Source: DASPXY01 sp038227745 (GTDB lineage: Bacteria > Planctomycetota > Planctomycetia > Gemmatales > Gemmataceae). Taken from it: DNA of 6,055 nt. Of the stretch, positions 1-6,055 are shown piece by piece. Made by a program: the position numbers and the translations under genes. Each line of letters opens with the position of its first letter. Within the stretch, counting starts at the first letter, position 1. The notes beneath the pieces were generated by a model that worked only from the letters and a program-made list of their open reading frames with translations, was not told where the DNA came from and did not search any database. The DNA lies in contig JBBRPS010000648.1 in NCBI GenBank assembly GCA_038227745.1, positions 1 to 6,055 on the forward strand, written 5' to 3'.

Positions 1-112
1 ACGAACCGCTACACCCCGCCGCAAACCGCTATAGCCGCGAGCCTCGCGGCGAAACGGAAATCAATGGGAGCAACAAGCGCCCTTCAAGACCGAGAAAGGC
101 CGGTAAAGCGCC
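1..112. other. Non-coding leader upstream of the FIST gene
   Basis: No convincing gene is visible. The octamer AACCGCTA occurs at 4-11 and again at 24-31, a 20-bp period. A short inverted repeat, GCCGCGAG / CTCGCGGC around a central C, lies at 34-50 and can fold as a 6-bp stem with a 5-nt loop. It has no T-tract on either side, so I do not call it a terminator. An ATG at 64 opens an 89-codon frame that overlaps the FIST gene and shows no protein-like features. I could not find a clear -10/-35 promoter for the downstream gene here. Confidence 0.5.
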
Positions 113-1285
113 ATGCCGTTCGCCGCCGCACTGTCCACGACCGCCGAATCTCCGAAGGCCCTCGAAGAGGTCTGCACGCGCGCCCTGGAACAGCTCGGGG
201 GAACGCCGGACCTGGCCCTGCTGTTCTTCTCGCACCACCACCGCAACGCCGCCGCCGACCTCGCCGCGGGCGCCCGCCGGTCCCTCAACCCGCGCTGTTT
301 GCTCGGCTGTCCCGGCGAGGCGATCGTCGGTAACGACCGCGAGGTGGAGGACGGCCCCGCGTTGAGCCTGTGGCTGGGCCGCTGGGCGGCGCCGGTCACG
401 CTGACGCCGTTCCACCTCGTTCCCGAGGCGACGCCCGACGGCCACAGTCTCCTCGGCTGGCCGTACGAGCTGGCCGACGCCGACCCGGCGCAGGCCCTGC
501 TGCTGCTGCTCGGCGACCCGTACACCTTCCCCGTGGACGCCTTCCTCGCGGAGGTGAACGAGGACCACAAGGGGCTGCGCGCGATGGGCGGCATGGCCAG
601 CGGGGCGCGCGGCCCCGGCCAGTGCCGCCTGCTGTGCGACGACCGCGTCGAGGAGCGCGGGGCGGTCGGCGTGCTGCTGCAAGGGCCGGTCAAGGTGCGC
701 GGCGTGGTGTCGCAGGGCTGCCGGCCGATCGGCAAGCACATGGTCATCACGCGCGCCCGCGACAACGTCATCCTCGAACTGAGCGGCAAACCGCCGCTGA
801 CGCACCTGCAGGAGATCTGGAAGGAAGTGCTGCCGGCCGACCGCGAGTTGATGCGCCAGGGCCTGCACGTCGGCCGCGTCATCAACGAGTACCAGGGCGA
901 GTTCCAGCGCGGCGACTTCCTGATCCGCAACGTGATCGGCCTGGACAGCAGCACCGGCGCCCTGGCGATCACGGACCGGGTGCGCGTCGGCCAGACGGTG
1001 CAGTTCCAGGTGCGCGACGCCGACAGCGCCGACGAAGACCTGCACGCGCTGCTGCAGCTCGACCTGAGCGCCCACGAGCACAAACCGGCGGGCGCCCTGC
1101 TGTTCACCTGCAACGGCCGCGGCACCCGCCTCTTCTCGCAGCCGGACCACGACGCGCGGGCGGTGCGCGCCGAGGCGGGCGACCTGCCGCTGGCCGGCTT
1201 CTTCGCCCAGGGCGAGCTGGGGCCGATCGGCGGCCAGAACTTCATCCACGGCTTCACGGCCAGCCTGGTGCTGTTCGAGGATTGA
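113..1285 (+). CDS. FIST-domain signal transduction protein (FIST N + FIST C)
   Basis: This is a 390-residue protein of the FIST family, predicted cytoplasmic sensory proteins thought to bind small ligands such as amino acids; the ligand here is unknown. The N-terminal FIST domain spans roughly residues 30-220. It starts with the hydrophobic strand LALLFFSHHH (34-43), continues through GCPGEAIVG (65-73) and the typical GGMASG turn (159-164), and ends in a strand rich in Gly and Val with SQGCRPIG (200-207). The FIST C domain spans roughly 225-388. It contains LFTCNGRG (330-337) and the hallmark PLAGFFAQGELGPIGG (359-374) followed by FIHGFTASL (377-385). The length matches a stand-alone FIST protein; no kinase, GGDEF or methyl-accepting domain is fused, and there is no signal peptide or membrane segment. 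The ATG at 113 is chosen because the fold begins soon after it. The upstream AAGG at 96-99 is a weak, distant ribosome site. It converges on the Uma2 gene. Family assignment is firm; role is inferred. Confidence 0.9.
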   Translation: MPFAAALSTTAESPKALEEVCTRALEQLGGTPDLALLFFSHHHRNAAADLAAGARRSLNPRCLLGCPGEAIVGNDREVEDGPALSLWLGRWAAPVTLTPFHLVPEATPDGHSLLGWPYELADADPAQALLLLLGDPYTFPVDAFLAEVNEDHKGLRAMGGMASGARGPGQCRLLCDDRVEERGAVGVLLQGPVKVRGVVSQGCRPIGKHMVITRARDNVILELSGKPPLTHLQEIWKEVLPADRELMRQGLHVGRVINEYQGEFQRGDFLIRNVIGLDSSTGALAITDRVRVGQTVQFQVRDADSADEDLHALLQLDLSAHEHKPAGALLFTCNGRGTRLFSQPDHDARAVRAEAGDLPLAGFFAQGELGPIGGQNFIHGFTASLVLFED

Positions 1286-1513
1286 CGGCGGCGCCGCCCT
1301 CCCCGTGGAGGTATTACTCCGGCGCGAAAGAGGGTGACACAAGCCCGACGCGCCAGCGAGGGACCGGGCTGTCCCTCGCTGGCGCGTCGGGCTGGTATGA
1401 GGAGCTTTCGTGCCGGAGTAATAACGAGTTCGTCACGGTGTGCGGCCTGAATCGCCCGAGCCTTACAACCCCGGACGCGGGAGACGGTCCACCGCGGCAA
1501 GGGCCGCAGGACG
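1286..1513. other. Intergenic region between convergent genes
   Basis: This stretch separates the 3' ends of the FIST gene (+) and the Uma2 gene (-). Its main content is the nested palindrome at 1312-1423, annotated separately. From 1424 to 1513 I see no gene. A small GCGGC / GCCGC stem at 1494-1507 has no T-tract. Frames that run across the palindrome merely translate the repeat. Confidence 0.7.
1312..1423. repeat. 112-bp nested palindrome, Gemmataceae-type repeat
   Basis: The element is two inverted repeats, one inside the other. The outer arms are 1312-1330 and 1405-1423, 19 nt each, matching at 18 positions with a single G:T (wobble in RNA). The inner arms are 1342-1363 and 1372-1393, 22 nt each and perfectly complementary, with an 8-nt loop at 1364-1371. 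Two unpaired 11-nt segments (1331-1341 and 1394-1404) face each other symmetrically, so the layout is 19-11-22-8-22-11-19. The core motif (GCCCGACGCGCCAGCGAGGG) is one I recall as abundant between genes in Gemmata relatives, which suggests a dispersed repeat such as a REP- or MITE-like element. Placed between convergent genes, it could also stop transcription from both sides, though it lacks U-tracts. No transposase or clear target-site duplication is visible. Confidence 0.85.
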
Positions 1514-2179
1514 TCAAGGGCGCACCTCGAGCGTGCAGTGCGGATGGCCGAGTGGGTCGGCCTGCTGGGTCAACCGGAACGAGCGCCCGAAGACCGCCGA
1601 CCGCAGCCAACCGTCATGAGCGCGCGTGGCGATGTAGCCGCGCTTCCCCCGCCGCAGGATGTCGAAACGCATCGGCTCGCGGCGCGCGTCCACGAGCCAG
1701 TATTCCGCAACGCCCGCGACCCAGTAGAGGCGCCGCAGCACCTCCGTGTCCTTGCGTACCGACTTCTTGCTGATCACTTCCAGGACCATGTCCGGCGAAC
1801 CGACGATCTCGATGTGGCCCTCCTTCGCCCCTTCGAGAAAGCGCACACGCAGATCGGTGACGGCATCGTAGGAGACGAAGACTCCGTCGGCTTCCGTGGC
1901 CAGGTCAGCGTCGGGGTTGGCAAGGAACGCCCGGTCCGAGAAGAAATAACCCCGCTTCGCCTCTTCCACCAGGGCGCCAACCACGACGGTGAAGCGGGTC
2001 TTGACCAGGTTATGGGTAAAGAGTTGCTCCATGCTCAGGTCCACCCACACTTCGCCGCCGAGGTACGAGAACCAGCCGTGCTCCGGGAAGTCATCGGATC
2101 GCGCCCAGCGGCGGAAGGATTCGAGATCGACGATGCCCGCGGGGATCCGAGCGTCTTCTTCGAGTACGATGGGGACCAC
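1514..2179 (-). CDS. Uma2 family (DUF820) PD-(D/E)XK endonuclease-like protein
   Basis: This is a 221-residue protein of the Uma2/DUF820 family, predicted PD-(D/E)XK nucleases whose biological role is largely unknown. Numbering is from the GTG at 2179. The N-terminal strand pair WFSYLGGEVWVDLSMEQLFTHN (36-57) is the family's substrate-side opening. TEADGVFV (95-102) supplies the first acidic residue, Asp98. The core strand DMVLEVIS (130-137) supplies Glu134, and KKSVRKDTEVLRRLYW follows, where Lys143 in the KDT motif is the likely third catalytic residue. GVAEYWLVDAR (156-166) is the family signature. The GTG start is chosen because GAGAGGAG sits 7 nt upstream. An ATG at 2326 would add 49 residues, but these only translate a non-coding hairpin repeat and would bypass the good ribosome site. 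The gene lies downstream of a terminator, so it probably has its own promoter. It appears intact. Confidence 0.9.
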   Translation of the reverse strand: MVPIVLEEDARIPAGIVDLESFRRWARSDDFPEHGWFSYLGGEVWVDLSMEQLFTHNLVKTRFTVVVGALVEEAKRGYFFSDRAFLANPDADLATEADGVFVSYDAVTDLRVRFLEGAKEGHIEIVGSPDMVLEVISKKSVRKDTEVLRRLYWVAGVAEYWLVDARREPMRFDILRRGKRGYIATRAHDGWLRSAVFGRSFRLTQQADPLGHPHCTLEVRP

Positions 2180-2186
2180 GGATCGA

Positions 2187-2194
2187 CTCCTCTC
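2187..2194 (-). promoter_or_regulatory. Shine-Dalgarno site of the Uma2 gene
   Basis: Read on the minus strand this is GAGAGGAG, followed by a 7-nt spacer (TCGATCC) and the GTG at 2179-2177. It is a strong match to the anti-SD core and decides the start in favour of the 221-residue form over the upstream ATG at 2326. Confidence 0.8.
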
Positions 2195-2218
2195 GTGCGG
2201 ATGCGTTCTGCCGACCGC

Positions 2219-2224
2219 ACTATA
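2219..2224 (-). promoter_or_regulatory. Possible -10 box of the Uma2 gene
   Basis: The minus strand reads TATAGT, an AT-rich hexamer isolated in very GC-rich DNA and about 40 nt upstream of the GTG start. This would give a leader of about 30 nt carrying the Shine-Dalgarno site. No -35 hexamer resembling TTGACA is seen at the usual distance, so this is only a candidate. Confidence 0.3.
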
Positions 2225-2257
2225 CCAAGGCCGCTTCGCCGCGCGCCCCCCATTCCG

Positions 2258-2287
2258 AAAGCCCACGGGTGGCAACCCGTGGGCTTT
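2258..2287. repeat. 30-bp perfect hairpin repeat, Gemmataceae-type
   Basis: Two perfectly complementary 13-nt arms (AAAGCCCACGGGT at 2258-2270 and its complement at 2275-2287) flank a 4-nt loop, GGCA. It is not followed by a T-tract beyond the TTT of the arm itself, and it lies between the upstream terminator and the Uma2 promoter region, so it is unlikely to be a gene's primary terminator. From memory, this hairpin recurs between genes in planctomycete genomes, where it gives spurious peptides of the type PTGxxPWA. I therefore annotate it as a dispersed intergenic repeat of unknown function. Confidence 0.8.
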
Positions 2288-2330
2288 GGGGAGAGGGGCC
2301 GCGCGCGCCGGGGGCTCGCGGCGCAAAGAA

Positions 2331-2365
2331 GAACGCCTGACACGGACCGGCCGTGTCAGGCGTTC
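2331..2365 (-). terminator. Rho-independent terminator of the macroglobulin gene
   Basis: The arms GAACGCCTGACACGG (2331-2345) and its exact complement (2351-2365) form a 15-bp perfect stem with a 5-nt loop at 2346-2350. On the minus strand the stem is followed directly by TTCTTTGCGC, a short T-rich tail. It begins 30 nt after the TAA of the alpha-2-macroglobulin-like gene (2398-2396). Position, stem and tail together make a convincing intrinsic terminator that separates this gene from the Uma2 gene on the same strand. Confidence 0.82.
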
Positions 2366-2395
2366 CGGGTTTGCACGGTTCCGCCGGGCGGCGGG

Positions 2396-5300
2396 TTACT
2401 GCTTCTCGACCACCGTCAGCTCAACCGGCCGCGACGTGGCCCGATTCGCCGGCGTGTAGTACTCGTACGCCACCGCGGCGGGCGCCTGGGCGCGGATCGG
2501 GTAGCGCGGCCGCAGCGAGTACTCGAACACCTTCTCGTCGCCGGGCCGGATGTCGCCGAGGTACAGCGTCACCTGCCGCGACGTCACGCTGAACTTCTGG
2601 ATCTGCTTCTTGCCGACCATCTCCGCGAAATCGCCCGGGTCCACCTGGAAGCCGGGGGCAATGCCCAGGTCCAGGATGACCTGGTACGTCGGCACCGGCC
2701 CGGCGTACTTCAGCGTCGCCTTGACGTGCAGCAGGTCGCTCGTCGCCAGCTTGGTCCGGTCGTACTCGACCTTCACGTCCAACACCGGCTTGCCCTGCGC
2801 CACCTGCTCCTTCTTCCACGGCTCGTAATAGCGGCCGACGATCTGGTACATCAGGGCCGTCTCGCCCTTGACCTCGATCTCGACGCGGTTCGGGCCGGGC
2901 TTCGTGTGCGCCTTCAGGTCGAAGGCCTGCATCACGTCGGCGTTCTCCTCGGTCACCTCGCCGCGCGCCGCCTGCGCGCCGTTCACCTTGATGACGAACG
3001 GCGTGCGGCCCTTGTGCGGCGTGCCGGCCATGCCGCCGAGCAGCGCCTTGAGCGACAGGATCGTCGCCGACGTGCTGCCCCACGTGCCATTGCCCTGCTT
3101 CGCCTTGATCAGGTACGTCAGCGCCTTGTTGGCGCTGTTCGTGAACTGGCCCGTCTTGAGCATCGCCAGCGCCGTCAGCGCCGTCGTCTCGATGGTCACG
3201 CCGTCGCCGCGGCCGTAGTTGATCGCGGTGCCGCGGCCCGGGTAGTTGACCGCCTTCCAGTCGGGCACGTCCTTGCGCTGCTTCTCCAGCCGCTGCAGCA
3301 CCTCCAGCGTGCTGTCGTCCTTGGCGTCGTAGGCGGCCAGGGCGTTGGCGGCCATGGCCAGGATGTAGGCGCTGTCGCCCGCGTCCTTGACGTGGCCGCG
3401 GATGTAGTCGATCGTCGGCCGCAGCCGGTCCTTTGGCAGGCCGCTCTCCAGCAGCGACCAGGCGACGTAGCTGGTCAGCAGCAGTTTCGGGTTGCCCATG
3501 CTCGCGATCGTCTCGCTGTGCGTGGCCCCGATGTTCGACCAGGTGCCGTCCTTGTCCATCTGCTTCAGCAGCCAGGCCTGCGTCCGGTCGATGATGCCGC
3601 GGTCGATCGGGTAGACCCTGGCCATGTCGCTGAACTCCTGCAGGCCGTAGGCGCTCAGCCAGACCAGCGGCGGGCCGTTGCCCCACCAGTCGAAGCCGCC
3701 GCCGGGCCGCTCGAACGTCAGCAACTTCTGGTAGCCGACGTTGAGGTAGTGCTCGGCCTTCATGAGCAGCTGCGGGTTGGCGAGCTTCGCCTTCTTGATG
3801 TAATCGATGACCAGCACGTTGGGGTAGGCCGACGACGACGTCTGCTCCATGCAGCCGCCCGGCAGGCGCATCATGCCCTCCATGCCGTCCATCACCTGGG
3901 CGATGACGCCGGGGTAGAGCCGCACCAGCAGCTTCGACGAGTCCGCCAGGGCGTGCGGCGGGATGTCGATCGTCTGCGCGATGCGGCCGTTCAGGCGGTC
4001 GTTGACGACCTGCTCGACCTTCTGGCCGTCCGGCACGACGTCCACGACGCGCTTGACCGCGTCGGACTGCTTCGAGCCGAACGCCTTGACCGTCAGCGGC
4101 TGGGAGCCGATGCGGTTGGCCTTGATGCGGAACTTGACCGCCGTGACTTCGTTCGGCTGCAGTTTCAGGGTGCGCGTCAGGCCCTGCGTGTCGAGGAGAG
4201 TGAACCACGGCTCGGCCTGCAGCTCGAGCTTCACGATCTGCGGAGTGCGGAGGTAGTTATAGACGGCGACCGGGAAGGCCACCTCGTCGTTTTGGGTCAG
4301 GGCGACGGGCAGGTCGATGTCCACGAAGAAGTCCTGGAAGACCTTCAGCGGGACGTTGACGCCGCCGAGGGCGCCGCCGCGCGACGACGCCGAGGCGCTG
4401 AGGCGCCAGGTCGTGATCGAGTCGGCGAAGTTGACGGCGAGGTGGGCGACGCCCTTGTCGTCGGTGATGAGCGAGGGCTGCCAGAGCATCGTCTCGGGGA
4501 AGAACTCGCGCAGCTTCGGCGCCGGGGCGCCGCCCGCGCCGCCCGATTCCTTGGCCTCGCCGAGGCCCCGCTGCGCCTTCCCGTCGCGGTCGGCGAGGGC
4601 GTCCCGGGCTTCGGCTCGCTCCATCGCTGCTTTCGGCATGGCCGCGCCCGGGGCGAAACCGCCCCTGCCGGCCGGGCCGTTGAGGGGCATCCCGCCGGCT
4701 CGCGGCATGTCCATCTGGCGCTTCTGCATCTCGCCGTTGCGCATCAGCCCGAGATCGTTGCCGCGGAAGCGCCCCTGGAGCGCGGTGGCCAGTTCGGGCC
4801 GCATCATCGCGAGCTGCACCTGGTTCTCGCCGGACCACCAGCCGCCGACTTTCGCTTTCTGCACCGCCGTCCAGTGGATGTCGTCGCGGCTCTCGTAATC
4901 GCGGTCCGGCCCCGCCGAGACAATCTCGTGGTGGTCGAACTGGGAGTGTCCCGTCGGGTTCGCGAGCTTGGGGCCGCTGCGGACCAGCTTGAAACCCTGG
5001 CCCCACGCATCCTGCAGGCACTGCTCGACCAGGCCCGCGTGCCGGGCCGCGTCGGCCAGCACCGCCGGCGGAAACGCCCACTTGCCGTCCTTGAGGAGCG
5101 TGTTCTTGTTCGCCTCAGTGTAGCGGACGAATGCCTCGGCCAGCGCCTTCATGCGGTGGTGCGTGATCGCGCCGGTCAGGTTGACGAGATTGAAGCCCTT
5201 CTCACTCCGCGACAGCTCGGCCAGCGTCAGCTTGCCGCCGAACGGTGCCTCCAGCGACGCGGGCTGGACGAACCCCACCTTGACCAGGTCTTGCAGGAGG

Positions 5301-6055
5301 TCCGGCGTGAACTGCCAGCGGCCGGCCTCGTCCTGCTTCATGAACCCCTCGCGCTGCCAGGCGAACTGGTACAGGCCCCAGCCGATCTGCTGGACGTGGC
5401 TCTCGTACTGGTTGCGGCGCTGGACCTGCGGGGCGACCTCCCAGCGGGCCGGCGGTTGCGGCCGGACGGCGGTCAGCAGCACCTCGGCGACCTGCTGCTT
5501 GGGCGCGGGCAGGGCCGCCTGGCGGACCAGGTTGCCGATCGTGTCGCTCGGCCGGTACTGCACCTGCACCTGCGGCTTGAGCAACTCCTCCTGCAGGGTG
5601 AAGTACACCTTCTCCAGGCCGGGTTGCATCTCCTGCAGGGCGTAGACCGCCTCGTCCACGATGATGACGCCCAGCGCGGCCGCGGTCGGCCGGCCCTGGC
5701 TGTCGGTCACCTCGAAGCGGATGCGGCCGTTCTCGCCCGGCGTGTGGACCTGCTTGTCGGCCTCGATCTTGATCTTCAAGTCGGTGCGCGGGTGGACGTA
5801 GACCACACGGCTGTCGCGGATGATCTCGCCGGTGCGCAGCATCTGGTAGGCGTGGATCTCAAGGGTGCCGAACGCGGTCTGCGGCAGGTCGATCCGGTCG
5901 CCCGCCTTGCCGTCCTTGACCTCCAGCCAGCGGCTCAGCAGCGTCTGGCCGCCGCGGATGACGTCCACGTAAGCGGTCGGCGTGCCGGCCGAGGTGCGGA
6001 CCTCGACGTTCATCGCGTCGCCGCCCCGGTAGATCGCCTTGTCGAGGCGGAGCAG
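2396..6055 (-). CDS. Alpha-2-macroglobulin-like thioester protein (N-terminus cut by window)
   Basis: The last 1219 residues of an alpha-2-macroglobulin (A2M) family protein are visible. The frame is open through the right edge. Residue numbers here count from the internal Met at 6013, which is not the likely start, because 14 more in-frame residues (LLRLDKAIYRGGDA) already belong to a macroglobulin fold. Such proteins trap or inhibit proteases, and bacterial forms are usually exported to the envelope; the signal peptide would be off-window. Order: macroglobulin domains to about 150, the second with VDEAVYALQE (119-128); two pseudopilin-like modules (205-380); an Arg/Met/Gly-rich bait-like stretch (415-500); the A2M core starting FPETMLW (505-511) with DSITTW (531-536); thioester GGCMEQ (719-724; Cys721 and Gln724); alpha-toroid thioester domain to about 1000 with DGTW and NGTWGSTSAT repeats; a CUB-like part (1001-1065); a receptor-binding-type C-terminal domain (1075-1205). 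No frameshift or stop is seen. An intrinsic terminator follows. A neighbouring pbpC, often paired with A2M in proteobacteria, is not in view. Confidence 0.93.
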   Translation of the reverse strand: MLRLDKAIYRGGDAMNVEVRTSAGTPTAYVDVIRGGQTLLSRWLEVKDGKAGDRIDLPQTAFGTLEIHAYQMLRTGEIIRDSRVVYVHPRTDLKIKIEADKQVHTPGENGRIRFEVTDSQGRPTAAALGVIIVDEAVYALQEMQPGLEKVYFTLQEELLKPQVQVQYRPSDTIGNLVRQAALPAPKQQVAEVLLTAVRPQPPARWEVAPQVQRRNQYESHVQQIGWGLYQFAWQREGFMKQDEAGRWQFTPDLLQDLVKVGFVQPASLEAPFGGKLTLAELSRSEKGFNLVNLTGAITHHRMKALAEAFVRYTEANKNTLLKDGKWAFPPAVLADAARHAGLVEQCLQDAWGQGFKLVRSGPKLANPTGHSQFDHHEIVSAGPDRDYESRDDIHWTAVQKAKVGGWWSGENQVQLAMMRPELATALQGRFRGNDLGLMRNGEMQKRQMDMPRAGGMPLNGPAGRGGFAPGAAMPKAAMERAEARDALADRDGKAQRGLGEAKESGGAGGAPAPKLREFFPETMLWQPSLITDDKGVAHLAVNFADSITTWRLSASASSRGGALGGVNVPLKVFQDFFVDIDLPVALTQNDEVAFPVAVYNYLRTPQIVKLELQAEPWFTLLDTQGLTRTLKLQPNEVTAVKFRIKANRIGSQPLTVKAFGSKQSDAVKRVVDVVPDGQKVEQVVNDRLNGRIAQTIDIPPHALADSSKLLVRLYPGVIAQVMDGMEGMMRLPGGCMEQTSSSAYPNVLVIDYIKKAKLANPQLLMKAEHYLNVGYQKLLTFERPGGGFDWWGNGPPLVWLSAYGLQEFSDMARVYPIDRGIIDRTQAWLLKQMDKDGTWSNIGATHSETIASMGNPKLLLTSYVAWSLLESGLPKDRLRPTIDYIRGHVKDAGDSAYILAMAANALAAYDAKDDSTLEVLQRLEKQRKDVPDWKAVNYPGRGTAINYGRGDGVTIETTALTALAMLKTGQFTNSANKALTYLIKAKQGNGTWGSTSATILSLKALLGGMAGTPHKGRTPFVIKVNGAQAARGEVTEENADVMQAFDLKAHTKPGPNRVEIEVKGETALMYQIVGRYYEPWKKEQVAQGKPVLDVKVEYDRTKLATSDLLHVKATLKYAGPVPTYQVILDLGIAPGFQVDPGDFAEMVGKKQIQKFSVTSRQVTLYLGDIRPGDEKVFEYSLRPRYPIRAQAPAAVAYEYYTPANRATSRPVELTVVEKQ
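3842..3856 (-). other. Thioester motif GCMEQ of the A2M-like protein
   Basis: The codons for Gly-Cys-Met-Glu-Gln lie here (residues 720-724 from the Met at 6013). In the A2M/complement family the Cys and the Gln three residues later form an internal thioester that covalently captures an attacking molecule after activation. Both residues are intact, so the protein should be thioester-competent, unlike the family members that have lost the Cys. Confidence 0.9.
4514..4771 (-). other. Bait-like low-complexity segment of the A2M-like protein
   Basis: Residues 415-500 (from the Met at 6013) lack a clear fold and are rich in Gly, Ala, Pro, Met and basic residues, with about 13 Arg/Lys spread along 86 residues. 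The segment sits directly before the FPETMLW opening of the A2M core, where bait regions lie in the family. It is about twice the roughly 40 residues of the human A2M bait region. Its role as protease bait is inferred from position and composition. Confidence 0.65.
4874..5401 (-). other. Two pseudopilin-like modules within the A2M-like protein
   Basis: Residues 205-380 (from the Met at 6013) do not look like macroglobulin beta-sandwiches. Residues 208-224 (QQIGWGLYQFAWQREGF) follow the amphipathic helix pattern of planctomycete DUF1559 pseudopilins (KQIGLALHNYH...G.FP). Residues 309-340 run GKWAFPP...LQDAWGQG and 364-379 run IVSAGPDRDYESRDDI, the order DxWG then SxGPD...DDI typical of the C-terminal half of GspG-type pseudopilins. 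The N-terminal membrane helix of a true pilin is absent, so these would be soluble domains. This is judged by eye; profile comparison would settle it. Confidence 0.5.

Noticed and set aside
1312..1423. Palindrome as a CRISPR repeat or as an insertion sequence with ends
   Set aside because: There is a single copy with no spacers, no transposase frame inside 112 bp and no clear flanking duplication.
29..1500. Long minus-strand open frames of 437 and 479 codons opposite the FIST gene
   Set aside because: Their translations are Arg/Ala/Val/Ser-rich without domain motifs, typical of antisense frames in GC-rich DNA; the plus-strand frame encodes an intact FIST protein.
1494..1507. Small GCGGC/GCCGC stem downstream of the Uma2 stop as a terminator
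   Set aside because: Only 5 bp, with no T-tract on the minus strand; chance is likely in this base composition.
1314..1610. 98-codon minus-strand frame across the palindrome
   Set aside because: It only translates the repeat and part of the Uma2 3' end in another frame.
370..1773. 467-codon plus-strand frame overlapping the FIST gene and running into the Uma2 gene
   Set aside because: Low-complexity Arg/Pro/Ala translation that crosses the palindrome and the convergent gene end; a frame shadow.
1989..2459. 156-codon plus-strand frame over the Uma2 5' end and the hairpins
   Set aside because: It translates the hairpin repeat and the terminator, has no recognisable domain and opposes a well-supported gene.
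2421..5081. Long alternative minus-strand frames (595 and 274 codons) inside the A2M gene
   Set aside because: Arg/Gly/Ala-rich shadows in another frame; the main frame has continuous family motifs from the right edge to the TAA at 2396.

Overview
The window is GC-rich (visibly well above 60%) and looks like chromosome of a planctomycete, most likely of the Gemmataceae. Three things suggest this: a eukaryotic-like alpha-2-macroglobulin, a Uma2-family nuclease gene (a family greatly expanded in planctomycetes and cyanobacteria), and two intergenic palindromes whose sense I recall from Gemmataceae intergenic DNA (spurious translations of the type SPTRQRG and PTGxxPWA). The taxon is inferred from memory of such sequences, not from a search.

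Layout. Positions 1-112 are a short leader without a gene. Positions 113-1285 (+) encode a complete 390-residue FIST-domain protein, a predicted sensory ligand-binding protein. Positions 1286-1513 separate two convergent genes and hold a 112-bp nested palindrome (1312-1423). Positions 1514-2179 (-) encode a 221-residue Uma2-type PD-(D/E)XK protein with a clear Shine-Dalgarno site. Positions 2180-2395 hold a 30-bp hairpin repeat and a convincing rho-independent terminator. Positions 2396-6055 (-) are the C-terminal 1219 residues of an alpha-2-macroglobulin-like protein whose N-terminus lies beyond the right edge.

The three genes do not form an obvious pathway. The terminator separates the macroglobulin gene from the Uma2 gene on the same strand, and the FIST gene faces them. 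The most notable content is inside the macroglobulin. It has an intact thioester (CMEQ), a histidine in an HxE setting like the catalytic His of complement C3, a long Arg/Met/Gly-rich bait-like segment, and, just before that segment, about 175 residues that resemble two pseudopilin-type modules (GspG / planctomycete DUF1559-like). All family assignments are from reading motifs by eye.
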